A stretch of 63,496 bases of DNA from Cacconaster sp964598495 (GCA_964598495.1 CAZRBY010000008.1:1-63496); one strand, 5' to 3'. Positions 35,186 through 43,372 are shown, counted from the first letter of the stretch. Notes: a model not told the origin generated them from the sequence alone. Made by a program: numbers and translations.

Positions 35186-35776
35186 ATGCACCCCTCAATT
35201 ATACGTATAGGCGACATACTTGTCTCGTCAGAGATAATAACCGAATATTTCAGTTGTGATTACGAAAAATGCGGTGGCATTTGCTGTATAGTTGGTGACA
35301 GCGGAGCGCCTCTGGAGGAGTTGGAAGGGGATATTCTCAAAGCGGAATACCCGAACTATGCAGCCTGGATGAGTGCTGAAGGGCGTACTCAGGTAGAGAA
35401 AAAGGGTTTTTATGAGATTGATATGGATGGTGATATGGTGACACCCCTTATTGGTGACAGAGAGGAGTGTGTATATAGCAGATTCGAGGGGACAAACTGC
35501 TTATGTGCCATAGAAAGGGCATTTTGCGCCGGCAGATGTGATTTTGCAAAGCCCATATCCTGCCGTCTCTATCCCATCAGGGTCTCCAAACTCTCCAGTG
35601 GACTGACCGCTCTCAATATCCATCGCTGGCCAATTTGTGACTGCGCTTTCGAAAAGGGCAAAAAAGAAGGGATCCCCGTCTACAAGTTTCTCAGGAATCC
35701 CATAATATTCAGGTATGGCGAAGAGTTCTATTCCGAACTGGAGTCTGCGGCCAGCACTTTGAGCGCCAGGTCGTAG
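35186..35776 (+). CDS. DUF3109 Cys-rich protein
   Basis: This 196-residue protein of the DUF3109 family has a clustered cysteine pattern: DYEKCGGICCIVG near residue 30, REECVYS near 95, CLCAIERAFCAGRCDFAKPISCRLYP near 107-132, and WPICDCAF. The pattern resembles the YkgJ-type zinc or Fe-S binding cysteine cluster. Its function is unknown. A TTG 15 bases upstream would add five residues; the ATG is preferred. The last 49 bases overlap the end of the DUF2007 gene on the other strand. Confidence 0.8.
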   Translation: MHPSIIRIGDILVSSEIITEYFSCDYEKCGGICCIVGDSGAPLEELEGDILKAEYPNYAAWMSAEGRTQVEKKGFYEIDMDGDMVTPLIGDREECVYSRFEGTNCLCAIERAFCAGRCDFAKPISCRLYPIRVSKLSSGLTALNIHRWPICDCAFEKGKKEGIPVYKFLRNPIIFRYGEEFYSELESAASTLSARS

Positions 35777-35940
35777 TCCTCGTCACTTACCACCAGTTTA
35801 ATAGCTCCGTCATACATATTGCATAGGCCGGGCAGTGATGAATTTTCATTCAGAACCGCTGCGGTTATGCCTTCGCTTTCGAGCAATCCTTTGGCAATGT
35901 GAGCCAAATAGGGTTCCGTGTACCTTGCAACTTCTTTCAT
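35728..35940 (-). CDS. DUF2007 putative signal-transducing protein
   Basis: This small 70-residue protein of the DUF2007 family begins VARYTEPYLAHIAKGLLESEGI and has the GAIKLVVSDEDYDLALKVL strand-helix end. The fold is ferredoxin-like and related to the PII/ACT size class; its role is unknown. A GTG six bases upstream is an alternative start. The C-terminal coding region overlaps 49 bases of the DUF3109 gene, one of the larger convergent overlaps in the window. Confidence 0.75.
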   Translation of the reverse strand: MKEVARYTEPYLAHIAKGLLESEGITAAVLNENSSLPGLCNMYDGAIKLVVSDEDYDLALKVLAADSSSE

Positions 35941-35966
35941 TTTCACTGTTTATTATTATATTTTGC

Positions 35967-36452
35967 TTACCGTGAGGTATTTTCCTCTTCTTCACGTCTG
36001 ATGCGGTAGCTGATTGCTCTCAGGATACGGTCTACATCCTTGCGAAGTCCGTCTACCACGATAGGGTCCTCTCTCAGGTCGAATACAATGGCATCCTCAT
36101 ACATCCTGGTGAGGCGTGTGATTGCCTTTCCGTGTCTGAATACAACCTTTTCATCATCTTTGTTCTCTATTTCATACCCTGCGTCTCTGAGGGTATCTTC
36201 GATAGTAGCAGCATATTTTGAGTAATCACCGTTTAGGTGAAATTTTCTCTTGACAAATCCCAGTGCGGGATAAATGGCGGCAACCAACAGGAAGAAAATG
36301 ACCAATTTGGGCAGCGAGCCCTCCTGGAAAAGACTTGAGAAGGTAATGTCGGTATTTTTGGTATATTGCCATAAGAAAAGCAAACCGACTATGATGAAAA
36401 AGATGACCAGGAAATAGAGTAAGTACTTTAAGGATCTTATGATATATTTCAT
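35967..36452 (-). CDS. Hypothetical two-helix membrane protein
   Basis: I do not recognise this 161-residue protein. It has two membrane helices (about 9-28 and 48-65) and a soluble C-terminal domain (about 75-160) of alternating strands and helices ending in a charged tail. The pattern DTLRDAGYEI and VVFRHGKAITRLTRMYEDAIVF suggests a small conserved alpha/beta domain. It lies 26 bases upstream of the DUF2007 gene and probably shares its transcript. Confidence 0.7.
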   Translation of the reverse strand: MKYIIRSLKYLLYFLVIFFIIVGLLFLWQYTKNTDITFSSLFQEGSLPKLVIFFLLVAAIYPALGFVKRKFHLNGDYSKYAATIEDTLRDAGYEIENKDDEKVVFRHGKAITRLTRMYEDAIVFDLREDPIVVDGLRKDVDRILRAISYRIRREEEENTSR

Positions 36453-36493
36453 AGTTTGAGTGGTTAATAGGGAATTGTTTTAACTATTTTCCG

Positions 36494-36501
36494 CAAATTT
36501 A
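36494..36501 (-). promoter_or_regulatory. -7 element of the minus-strand hypothetical operon
   Basis: TAAATTTG on the minus strand lies 41 bases before the ATG at 36452. No -33 element at standard spacing was found. Confidence 0.4.
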
Positions 36502-36525
36502 ACGTTATGTTTCAAAAAAAGGAAT

Positions 36526-36533
36526 TATTTTTG
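36526..36533 (+). promoter_or_regulatory. -7 element of the coiled-coil protein gene
   Basis: TATTTTTG lies 34 bases before the ATG at 36568. It is divergent from the element at 36494-36501. No clear -33 TTTG was seen. Confidence 0.45.
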
Positions 36534-36567
36534 TATAATAATAGGAAAACCACAAAACAGTCATACG

Positions 36568-37416
36568 ATGAAAAAAATTGTAATTACATTATCCGTTGTG
36601 GCAGCAGTCCTTCTCGGAGTGCTGGTATTTGTTTGGGCCAGCAAACAAAAATTGGTAAAGGACCTTAATGTCGAAAAAGAGGACCTCACCACTGAACTGG
36701 TTGCCCTCCAGAATGATTATGCCACCCTCACCTCCACCAGCCAGGCGATTAACGATTCCCTTGATGTGGAGAGAGAAAAGGTTGGACAGCTAATCGAGCG
36801 TCTTCAGAAGACCGAGGCTACCAACAGGTCTAAGATTCGCCAGTACGAGAAAGAACTCGGCACGCTTCGTTCCATTATGAAAGGATATATTGTCCAGATA
36901 GATTCTCTCAATACCCTAAATATTGCTCTACGTCAACAGGCGTCGGAAGCACGCCAGGAGGCCGAGGAGAGCCGTAAGCAGTACGACGAGCTGGTAACTA
37001 CCACCGAAGCCTATGCCGCTAAGGCATCTGCCGGTGCGGTAGTCAAGGCTAGAGGAGTTATCCTTTCAGCTATCAATGCTTCCAATAAGGAGACTGACCG
37101 CAGCAGCCGCGTGGAGAAGCTTCGCGCATGCCTCAGTCTGATTGAAAACTCCATTGCGGAGAAGGGTCCCAAGATCATCTATATCAGAGTTAAGGGTCCA
37201 GATGGTATCCTGATGACAGGCGATCAGCAGAGGATATTTACAATCGACGGTGAGGAGATGATTTATTCCGCTTCACGCGAAGTTGACTACCAGGGCGAGG
37301 AGGTGGAGGTTTGCATCTACTTTGCCAGCGAGCAGGGCTTCGTGAAGGGCGTCTACAACGTTGAGGTTTACTCCTCGGAGGCCAAACTTGGAAGTGCGGA
37401 TCTGCTCTTGAGGTAG
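36568..37416 (+). CDS. Membrane-anchored coiled-coil protein, unknown function
   Basis: This 282-residue protein has one N-terminal membrane helix (about 4-24). A long predicted coiled coil rich in Glu/Gln/Leu spans about 27-150, and a C-terminal globular beta-rich domain (about 190-282) includes IIYIRVKGPDGILMTGD and VYNVEVYSSEAKLG. The layout suggests a periplasmic rod with a head domain. Similar proteins are common in Bacteroidota, but I cannot assign a function. The gene ends 11 bases before hemW. Confidence 0.75.
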   Translation: MKKIVITLSVVAAVLLGVLVFVWASKQKLVKDLNVEKEDLTTELVALQNDYATLTSTSQAINDSLDVEREKVGQLIERLQKTEATNRSKIRQYEKELGTLRSIMKGYIVQIDSLNTLNIALRQQASEARQEAEESRKQYDELVTTTEAYAAKASAGAVVKARGVILSAINASNKETDRSSRVEKLRACLSLIENSIAEKGPKIIYIRVKGPDGILMTGDQQRIFTIDGEEMIYSASREVDYQGEEVEVCIYFASEQGFVKGVYNVEVYSSEAKLGSADLLLR

Positions 37417-37427
37417 GTACCACTGCT

Positions 37428-38552
37428 ATGGCGGGTATCTATATCCATCTGCCTTTTTGTTCCTCTTTTTGCCTTTATTGTGACTTCTATTCTGAAATTG
37501 ATGGCAGAGCACAGCGCAAACGCTATCTGAATGCCCTGAAGTACGAGATTTCGGAAAGAGCCAATTATTTTGCAGGAGTGCTCCCCGATACCATTTACAT
37601 GGGTGGGGGCACTCCTTCGCTTTTTGACGTTGAATATATTGCAGATCTCGCAGATACTCTTCGAAATAGATTTGAATTAGCAGCTCTACGTGAGTTTACC
37701 CTGGAGGCCAATCCCGATGATGTCACCCCACAGAAACTTGATGGTTGGCTTCGTGCGGGAGTGAACAGGCTAAGTATTGGGGTTCAGTCTTTTTGCGATG
37801 ACCATCTTGCCTGGATGCGACGCAGACATACCTCTACCCAGGCAATTAATGCCTTCAGAATGGCGCGAGAAGCCGGTTTTAACAATATTTCACTGGATTT
37901 GATATTTGGTTTCGAAGGACTCTCCGACGAGCAATGGAGGTACAATGTCGCACTACTTTCAGATCTTTATCCGGAGCACGTTTCCTGCTACCAAATGAGC
38001 ATAGAGCCGGGTAGCAAACTCGCTTCGCTTGCAGATTCCGGCCGTTATCAAGAGCCTCCGCAAGAGATTTGTGCTGCCCACTATTCCATTTTGCAGCAAA
38101 TGCTTGAAAAGGCCGGTTACCGCCAGTACGAGGTCTCTAATTTCGCCATTCCCGGGCGAGAATCGATACACAATTCCTATTATTGGGAGAGAATACCCTA
38201 TCTCGGGCTCGGAGCCTCAGCGCACTCTTTTGACGGTCACAGCTGCCGTTGCTGGAACATTTCAGATATGAAGAGCTATATTGACGCAATGGAGGACAAT
38301 ACTTCAAGCGACATGAGAAGTTATGAAATTCTCTCCGAAGATGATAAATTCAACGAGCAGATAATGCTCGGATTACGAAAAATTGCCGGCCTACCTCTCT
38401 CCTCCCTTGAGAATTCAAGATTGGCAATAATCAAACCGGTACTCGATTATCTTTCGAGTACCGGTGATATAGTGTCTGAAGGCGGCAATATCCGAATCCC
38501 TGCAGAGAGAATGTTTGTCTCTGACGGGATAATGAAGCAACTCTTTCTCTAG
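37428..38552 (+). CDS. hemW: Radical SAM heme chaperone HemW
   Basis: HemW (formerly called HemN-like) is a radical SAM protein that binds heme and helps insert it into target proteins. The 374 residues match HemW. The opening IHLPFCSSFCLYCDFYS carries the CxxxCxxC 4Fe-4S motif, and YMGGGTPSLF follows. The HemW-specific C-terminal domain is present. True coproporphyrinogen dehydrogenase HemN is longer. The stop TAG shares its CTAG with the stop of sdhC, a heme-binding cytochrome gene on the other strand. Confidence 0.9.
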   Translation: MAGIYIHLPFCSSFCLYCDFYSEIDGRAQRKRYLNALKYEISERANYFAGVLPDTIYMGGGTPSLFDVEYIADLADTLRNRFELAALREFTLEANPDDVTPQKLDGWLRAGVNRLSIGVQSFCDDHLAWMRRRHTSTQAINAFRMAREAGFNNISLDLIFGFEGLSDEQWRYNVALLSDLYPEHVSCYQMSIEPGSKLASLADSGRYQEPPQEICAAHYSILQQMLEKAGYRQYEVSNFAIPGRESIHNSYYWERIPYLGLGASAHSFDGHSCRCWNISDMKSYIDAMEDNTSSDMRSYEILSEDDKFNEQIMLGLRKIAGLPLSSLENSRLAIIKPVLDYLSSTGDIVSEGGNIRIPAERMFVSDGIMKQLFL

Positions 38553-39214
38553 ACTATTCCGTTTGCCTTCAAGTAGGCGTAGATGGCTGTCAGGGCAAAA
38601 CCTCCCATTAGTGCGGTCACTACTATAATGCCGATCACTTTCAATCTTTTGAACCAAATGGTGTTGCTCAAGCCGATGGACTGGAAAGCGCTCCAGAAAC
38701 CATGTGTGAGGTGAAACCAAATGGCTGCGAACCAGAAAAGATAAATGATGGTCATCCATAAGTTTCCAAATGTGGAAGTCATCAGCTCATTAGGATTGGC
38801 AGACTCTTTGCCCATCCACTCTGCCAGCTGCATGTCAGCCCAGAAGTGTGTGAGGTGGAGTACGAGACCCAAAACCACTATGATGCCGAGAACAATCATA
38901 TTGCGTGCCGCCCATGAATCGGTAGGCGCCTTGTTGGGAACGGCATAACGGTTGTAACCGCCGCGAGCCCTGATATTGCCGAGGGTGAGAATAAACGCGT
39001 ATAAGATGTGGATAACAAATCCGAAAGCGAGTACGGGCACAAGAATGCTCACAATGGGAAGAGCCATGAAGTCACAGACTTGCCGGAATGTCTCCTCGCT
39101 GAAGATGGATGTGATGTTGAGGCTCATGTGAAGCACCAGAAAAAGAATCAGAAACAGTCCGCTGATGCTCATGATAACCTTTTTCCCGATGGATGAAGTG
39201 AATATATTTGCCAT
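38549..39214 (-). CDS. sdhC: Succinate dehydrogenase/fumarate reductase cytochrome b subunit
   Basis: This is the membrane diheme cytochrome b subunit that passes electrons between menaquinone and the SdhA/SdhB flavin and Fe-S subunits. It has 221 residues and five hydrophobic helices. Likely heme-ligand His lie in LVLHMSLN, VIHILYAF, LVLHLTHFW and WFHLTHGFW. It is of the b558 type. The usual sdhA and sdhB genes do not follow, because hemW ends against it, so the gene is separated from its partners. Confidence 0.88.
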   Translation of the reverse strand: MANIFTSSIGKKVIMSISGLFLILFLVLHMSLNITSIFSEETFRQVCDFMALPIVSILVPVLAFGFVIHILYAFILTLGNIRARGGYNRYAVPNKAPTDSWAARNMIVLGIIVVLGLVLHLTHFWADMQLAEWMGKESANPNELMTSTFGNLWMTIIYLFWFAAIWFHLTHGFWSAFQSIGLSNTIWFKRLKVIGIIVVTALMGGFALTAIYAYLKANGIV

Positions 39215-39248
39215 AAGTCAAATTTTGTGTCTTCGTTATTTTGGAGCG

Positions 39249-39256
39249 CAAATATA
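39249..39256 (-). promoter_or_regulatory. -7 element of sdhC
   Basis: TATATTTG on the minus strand lies 34 bases before the sdhC ATG. No -33 TTTG at standard spacing is apparent. It is divergent from the pyrH promoter. Confidence 0.45.
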
Positions 39257-39261
39257 GGCCT

Positions 39262-39312
39262 TTAGTTGTAAAAACCATAATAAATAACTACTTTTGTTAG
39301 TTGTAAAAACCA
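39262..39312. repeat. 16-bp direct repeat flanking the pyrH promoter
   Basis: TTAGTTGTAAAAACCA occurs exactly at 39262-39277 and 39297-39312, with a period of 35 bp. The first copy contains the -33 box and the second begins right after the -7 box, so the transcription start is inside it. Confidence 0.85.
39266..39296 (+). promoter_or_regulatory. Promoter of pyrH
   Basis: TTG (39266-39268), a 20-bp spacer and TACTTTTG (39289-39296) form a Bacteroidota-type promoter. The leader to the ATG at 39327 is about 25 bases. Confidence 0.65.
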
Positions 39313-39326
39313 AACAATCGACTTGT

Positions 39327-40058
39327 ATGAAGTACAACAGGATATTATTGAAGCTCAGCGGCGAGGCTATCGGCGGTCCCGATGGAGTAGGTCTCGATGA
39401 GGATGTGATGGCTCGTTACGCCGAGGCAGTGGCTTCCGTGGTGCACCTTGGCGTGCAGGTTGCAATTGTTATCGGCGGTGGCAATATTTTCCGTGGTCTG
39501 GCCGGTACTGAACGCGGATTCGACCGTGTAAGAGGTGACCAGATGGGCATGCTCGCCACCGTCATAAACAGCATCGGACTCTCCCTTTCGTTGAGAAATG
39601 CGGGTCTAAAAGCTGAGGTCTTCACCGCCACACCTATGCGTCCCATGGCCAGATATTATATGCGTGACGAGGTCCTTGCCTATATGGAAGAGGGTGGAGT
39701 GGCTGTGGTTGCAGGAGGTACTGGCAACCCTTTCTTTACTACAGATTCGGCAGCAGCACTCAGAGCCTGTGAGCTTGGTGCGGATGCACTTCTTAAGGGC
39801 ACAAAAGTTGACGGAGTCTACGATAAGGACCCTAAAAAACATACTGATGCGGTAAAATATCGTTCCATCACGTTAGATAAAGCGATTGACGACAATCTTA
39901 GAGTTATGGACCAGACCGCATTCACTCTCTGCAGGGAGAACGATTTGCCAGTCATTGTCTTCGACATAAATGAAGAAGGCAGTCTCAAACGGCTTGTTGC
40001 CGGAGAAGATGTGGGCACTATGGTTTCAAACAATGTTAAGACGATTATTAATATTTAA
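39327..40058 (+). CDS. pyrH: Uridylate kinase
   Basis: PyrH phosphorylates UMP to UDP in pyrimidine nucleotide synthesis and is an amino-acid-kinase-fold hexamer. The length of 243 residues is typical. KLSGEAIGG near residue 10, VIGGGNIFRGL near 48, GGTGNPFFTTDSAAALRA near 130, and KGTKVDGVYDKDPKK near 155 are family motifs. A TTG 33 bases upstream is an in-frame alternative, but it lies in the promoter. It is followed by frr, the classic pairing in many bacteria. Confidence 0.96.
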   Translation: MKYNRILLKLSGEAIGGPDGVGLDEDVMARYAEAVASVVHLGVQVAIVIGGGNIFRGLAGTERGFDRVRGDQMGMLATVINSIGLSLSLRNAGLKAEVFTATPMRPMARYYMRDEVLAYMEEGGVAVVAGGTGNPFFTTDSAAALRACELGADALLKGTKVDGVYDKDPKKHTDAVKYRSITLDKAIDDNLRVMDQTAFTLCRENDLPVIVFDINEEGSLKRLVAGEDVGTMVSNNVKTIINI

Positions 40059-40076
40059 TATTCAAAACAGACAACG

Positions 40077-40640
40077 ATGATAGAGAAAGCAAAAGAAATA
40101 ATTGCTTCGACCAGTCAAAAGATGGCTGAGGCCGTGGAGTTTCTGGACGAAGATCTTAAAACCTACCGGGCGGGCAAAGCCAATCCGGCAGTTTTCAACG
40201 CAGTTATGGTCAATTATTACGGATCTATGACCCCCGTTCCCCAGGTGGCCAGCATCAATACACCCGATGCCAAGACAATTATTATTCAGCCCTGGGACAA
40301 AAAGATGATTCCCGCCATTGAAAAGGCCATTATGGATGCCAATATCGGATTTACTCCACAGAATAACGGTGAACAAATCCGTATCAATGTACCTGCTTTG
40401 ACAGAGGAGCGACGTCGCGACCTGGTAAAGAAGGCAAGAACTGCAGGCGAAAATGCAAAGATCAGCATTCGCAACGCTCGTCGTGAGGGCATTGAAACAC
40501 TAAGAAAGTTACAAAAGGAGGGAATGCCCGAAGATGTAGTAAAAGTTTCTGAGGGAGATATTCAGAAAGAGACCGATACTTTCACCAAAAATGTTGACGA
40601 ATTGCTTGCCGACAAAGAGAAGGAGATAATGACAGTATAA
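40077..40640 (+). CDS. frr: Ribosome recycling factor
   Basis: RRF splits the post-termination ribosome together with EF-G. The 187 residues fit the family. LKTYRAGKANPAVFNAV near residue 30, NIGFTPQNNGEQIRINVP near 95 and the three-helix bundle motif LTEERRRDLVKKA are conserved. It follows pyrH by 18 bases. Its stop TAA overlaps the ATG of the aroF-type gene (TAATG), so the three genes form a unit. Confidence 0.97.
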   Translation: MIEKAKEIIASTSQKMAEAVEFLDEDLKTYRAGKANPAVFNAVMVNYYGSMTPVPQVASINTPDAKTIIIQPWDKKMIPAIEKAIMDANIGFTPQNNGEQIRINVPALTEERRRDLVKKARTAGENAKISIRNARREGIETLRKLQKEGMPEDVVKVSEGDIQKETDTFTKNVDELLADKEKEIMTV

Positions 40641-41677
40641 TGATACAAATCATCTGCGGACCCTGCAGTGCCGAGTCCGAAGAGCAGGTGCTGGCTACGG
40701 CATCTGCTCTTGTTGATATTTTTACAAGCAGGGCAGATTACCGCCATATAGCCTATAGAGCAGGGCTCTGGAAACCCCGTACTCGCCCCGGCACCTTTGA
40801 AGGGGTTGGAGAGAAAGGGCTCCCCTGGTTGCAGCGAGTGCGCCGTGAAACCGGTCTGAAAGTCATTGTGGAGGTGGCAACAGCGGCCCATCTGGAAGCG
40901 GCGCTCAAGGCCGGAATCGACATGATATGGGTTGGAGCACGCACTACGGCTAACCCTTTTGCTGTACAGGAACTGGCAGATGCTCTTAAAGGAGTGGATA
41001 TCCCTGTTTTTGTCAAAAACCCCCTAAATCCTGACCTCTACCTATGGCTCGGAGCTGTTGAACGGCTTGAAATGGCGGGAATAAGGGATATATCCGTCAT
41101 TCACCGAGGTTTTTCCTTCTATGAAAAAGGTCGATATCGTAATGAACCTAAGTGGCAGGTACCGATAGACCTTATGCGCAGACGACCCGATCTGAGGATA
41201 CTCTGCGATCCGAGCCATATATCCGGCAAACGGGAATATCTTCAAGAGATTTCTCAGATGGCGATGGATCTGGGATTTGACGGACTTTTTATTGAGAGTC
41301 ACATATCTCCCGACTTGGCACTCAGCGACCCGGAACAACAGATTGAGCCATGCTCTTTGGCACGAATGTTAGATAATATCCGGATACGCAGCACTATTCC
41401 TAAAGATGAAGAACTGAGTAGAAGGCTTCGGGAACTTAGGGCGCGAATTGACTTGCTCGACGAGAATATTCTGGAAATTCTTGAGCTAAGAATGGGGGTG
41501 GTTGATCAGATAGGCGAACAGAAGCGGCGCAGCAATATTAAAATTCTGCAGCAGCAGCGCTGGGAAGAAATTCTTGAGAAGACACGAAGTGGTGCATTAT
41601 CCCGAGGTCTTGATCCCGGGTTTGTGGAGGAACTTTTCAAACTTATCCATATGGCTTCTATCCGACGCCAAGTGTAG
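40640..41677 (+). CDS. Bifunctional DAHP synthase/chorismate mutase
   Basis: The N-terminal domain (about 1-255) is a type I beta (KDO8P-like) 3-deoxy-D-arabino-heptulosonate 7-phosphate synthase, with IICGPCSAES, AGLWKPRTRPGTFEG, VFVKNPLNPDL and DPSHISGKR. The C-terminal domain (about 262-345) is an AroQ-type chorismate mutase, with LRARIDLLDENILEILELRMGVVDQI. The fusion joins the first step of the shikimate pathway with the branch step to Phe/Tyr, and the mutase part may give prephenate feedback control. The gene starts inside the frr stop. A heptamer array begins right after its TAG stop. Confidence 0.93.
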   Translation: MIQIICGPCSAESEEQVLATASALVDIFTSRADYRHIAYRAGLWKPRTRPGTFEGVGEKGLPWLQRVRRETGLKVIVEVATAAHLEAALKAGIDMIWVGARTTANPFAVQELADALKGVDIPVFVKNPLNPDLYLWLGAVERLEMAGIRDISVIHRGFSFYEKGRYRNEPKWQVPIDLMRRRPDLRILCDPSHISGKREYLQEISQMAMDLGFDGLFIESHISPDLALSDPEQQIEPCSLARMLDNIRIRSTIPKDEELSRRLRELRARIDLLDENILEILELRMGVVDQIGEQKRRSNIKILQQQRWEEILEKTRSGALSRGLDPGFVEELFKLIHMASIRRQV

Positions 41678-41747
41678 TGTTGCGAGTTACGGGGTGCGGG
41701 GTACGGGGTGCGGGGTACGGGGTGCGAGTTGCAGGGTGCGGGGGTGC
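41678..41747 (+). repeat. Heptanucleotide tandem array after a stop codon
   Basis: The array opens with a partial unit (TGTTGC) directly after the TAG of the DAHP synthase gene, followed by nine units from 41684. These are GAGTTAC, alternating GGGGTGC and GGGGTAC, GAGTTGC, AGGGTGC, and a last 8-base unit. The units match those at 57-105 read on the minus strand. In both cases the G-rich strand is the coding strand of the gene just ended. Confidence 0.9.
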
Positions 41748-41795
41748 GGATGAAAAATATTTAAAAAATATTATCATTGTTTACAAATTATTTCC

Positions 41796-41803
41796 TATCT
41801 TTG
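41796..41803 (+). promoter_or_regulatory. -7 element of the OmpA-like gene
   Basis: TATCTTTG matches the consensus exactly and lies 75 bases before the ATG. A TTG at 41777-41779 has a 16-bp spacer, shorter than usual. Confidence 0.45.
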
Positions 41804-41878
41804 GCATTGCCAATTGTATCGAAAAAAGAGCATTAACGATTAACAAGAATATTAATAATAAGTAACTTAAAACAAAAC

Positions 41879-43342
41879 ATGATGAAAAAAATGGGTAAAT
41901 TGTTGCTAATGGCTGCTATGCTGCTTGTTGCAACATTCTCTGCTAATGCCAAGGTTGACAAGGTTGAACTCTGTGACGGAAAGGTTGTAGTAGCTGTAAA
42001 AGATATTGCTCCCAATGCAGATCTTACGGGCCTGGTTACCAACTACACTATCACAGTGGCTCCTGATGTTATCGAACAGTGCACCGCGCTGATTTTGACA
42101 CCGGCTGTAAGGGATGCTGACACCAAAGCCAAGAAGGTTGTCGAGATTCTGGTCATCAGTGCGCCCGGAGAAAGGTATCGTAGTATGTGGGTTGAAGAGC
42201 AGCTCTACAAGGTATGCGATCCCAACCGTGTAAAATTCTACACAGCCAAGGAGGGCGAATACCTCACCATTGAGACAAACACTCTCATTCCCTACGAGGC
42301 TTGGATGGATGACGCTAAGTTTACATTGACCACACAGAAAGCTACTTACAATCCTGATTGTATTGAAACATTGTGCGGTACCGAAGAGGTTTGTGATGTT
42401 CCCTATCTCAGCAGTCCGCTCGTGGTTGACCCTCTCTGGACCTCTGTTTCCCCTGTTCTGGTTGACATCGATCCCATTAGAGCGCTCAAGACCACACTTT
42501 ACTATCCTGTAAATGTTTCCAAGTCTGTTGAGTCCTATCTCGAGAACCAGGATGCTCTCGCACTCTTAGGCACACTCAATCAGCCTAATTTTACAGTAGC
42601 AAGCATCAAGATCGGAGGTTGGGCATCTCCTGAAGCTACGGTGGCTTACAACCAGAAACTTTCTGAAAGACGTGCTGCTACGCTCAAGGGTATCATTGCC
42701 GGTAAATACAACTTCCCCGAGAGTGTTTACTCGGTAGCCGGAAATGGTGAGTATTGGGATGACGTCATCAACTTCATCGCTACTACTGATGACCCTGTTG
42801 TAAAGGCTTCCAAGGATGAACTTGAGGCAGCTATCGCTAACAATGCTAATCTTGATTCAAGAGAAGCTGCTATCAAAAGAGTTGACAAGGGCAGACCTTA
42901 CAAGGTGATTTTCGATGCAGTATATCCTAGGTCACGTTTTGCTGACTGCGTGGTTTCATACCAGCTCAAGGGCTATAATAAAGAGCATGCTATGATAGTT
43001 TTCAGAAACGATCCTACTCAGCTCACCGAGAATGATTACATCCAGCTTCTCTCAGTTGATCCCAATCCTGAGGTACTTGCAAAGGCAGTAGAGATCTATG
43101 ACAACGAAACTCTCTATGCAATTGCTGCAAAGGCTGAAGCCAATGCCGGTAACTACGATCAGGCTATAGAGTACTACAAGAAGGCCGGTGACTCGAAGGA
43201 AGTGATGAACAACATCGCTTGCTGCTACCTCCTCAAGGGTGACGCAAAGAATGCTGAGAAGTATCTCGAAAAGACCAAGGGTCTGGATGTTTATGAAGGC
43301 AACCAGAACGAATTGAGAAAAGTAGTTTTGAACAACAAGTAA
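41879..43342 (+). CDS. OmpA-like envelope protein with C-terminal TPR region
   Basis: This 487-residue protein has a signal peptide (FSANA). Its N-terminal beta-rich domain (about 25-140) resembles DUF3868-type domains. The middle region (about 225-360) has an OmpA-like pattern, IKIGGWASPEATVAYNQKLSERRAATLK, which in OmpA binds peptidoglycan. TPR-like helices follow (about 415-485). A peptidoglycan-linked scaffold is likely; the exact role is unknown. ATG 41879 and ATG 41882 are adjacent. A strong terminator follows. Confidence 0.75.
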   Translation: MMKKMGKLLLMAAMLLVATFSANAKVDKVELCDGKVVVAVKDIAPNADLTGLVTNYTITVAPDVIEQCTALILTPAVRDADTKAKKVVEILVISAPGERYRSMWVEEQLYKVCDPNRVKFYTAKEGEYLTIETNTLIPYEAWMDDAKFTLTTQKATYNPDCIETLCGTEEVCDVPYLSSPLVVDPLWTSVSPVLVDIDPIRALKTTLYYPVNVSKSVESYLENQDALALLGTLNQPNFTVASIKIGGWASPEATVAYNQKLSERRAATLKGIIAGKYNFPESVYSVAGNGEYWDDVINFIATTDDPVVKASKDELEAAIANNANLDSREAAIKRVDKGRPYKVIFDAVYPRSRFADCVVSYQLKGYNKEHAMIVFRNDPTQLTENDYIQLLSVDPNPEVLAKAVEIYDNETLYAIAAKAEANAGNYDQAIEYYKKAGDSKEVMNNIACCYLLKGDAKNAEKYLEKTKGLDVYEGNQNELRKVVLNNK

Positions 43343-43372
43343 CGGTTTCTATTCTCAATTTAAAGTGAATTG

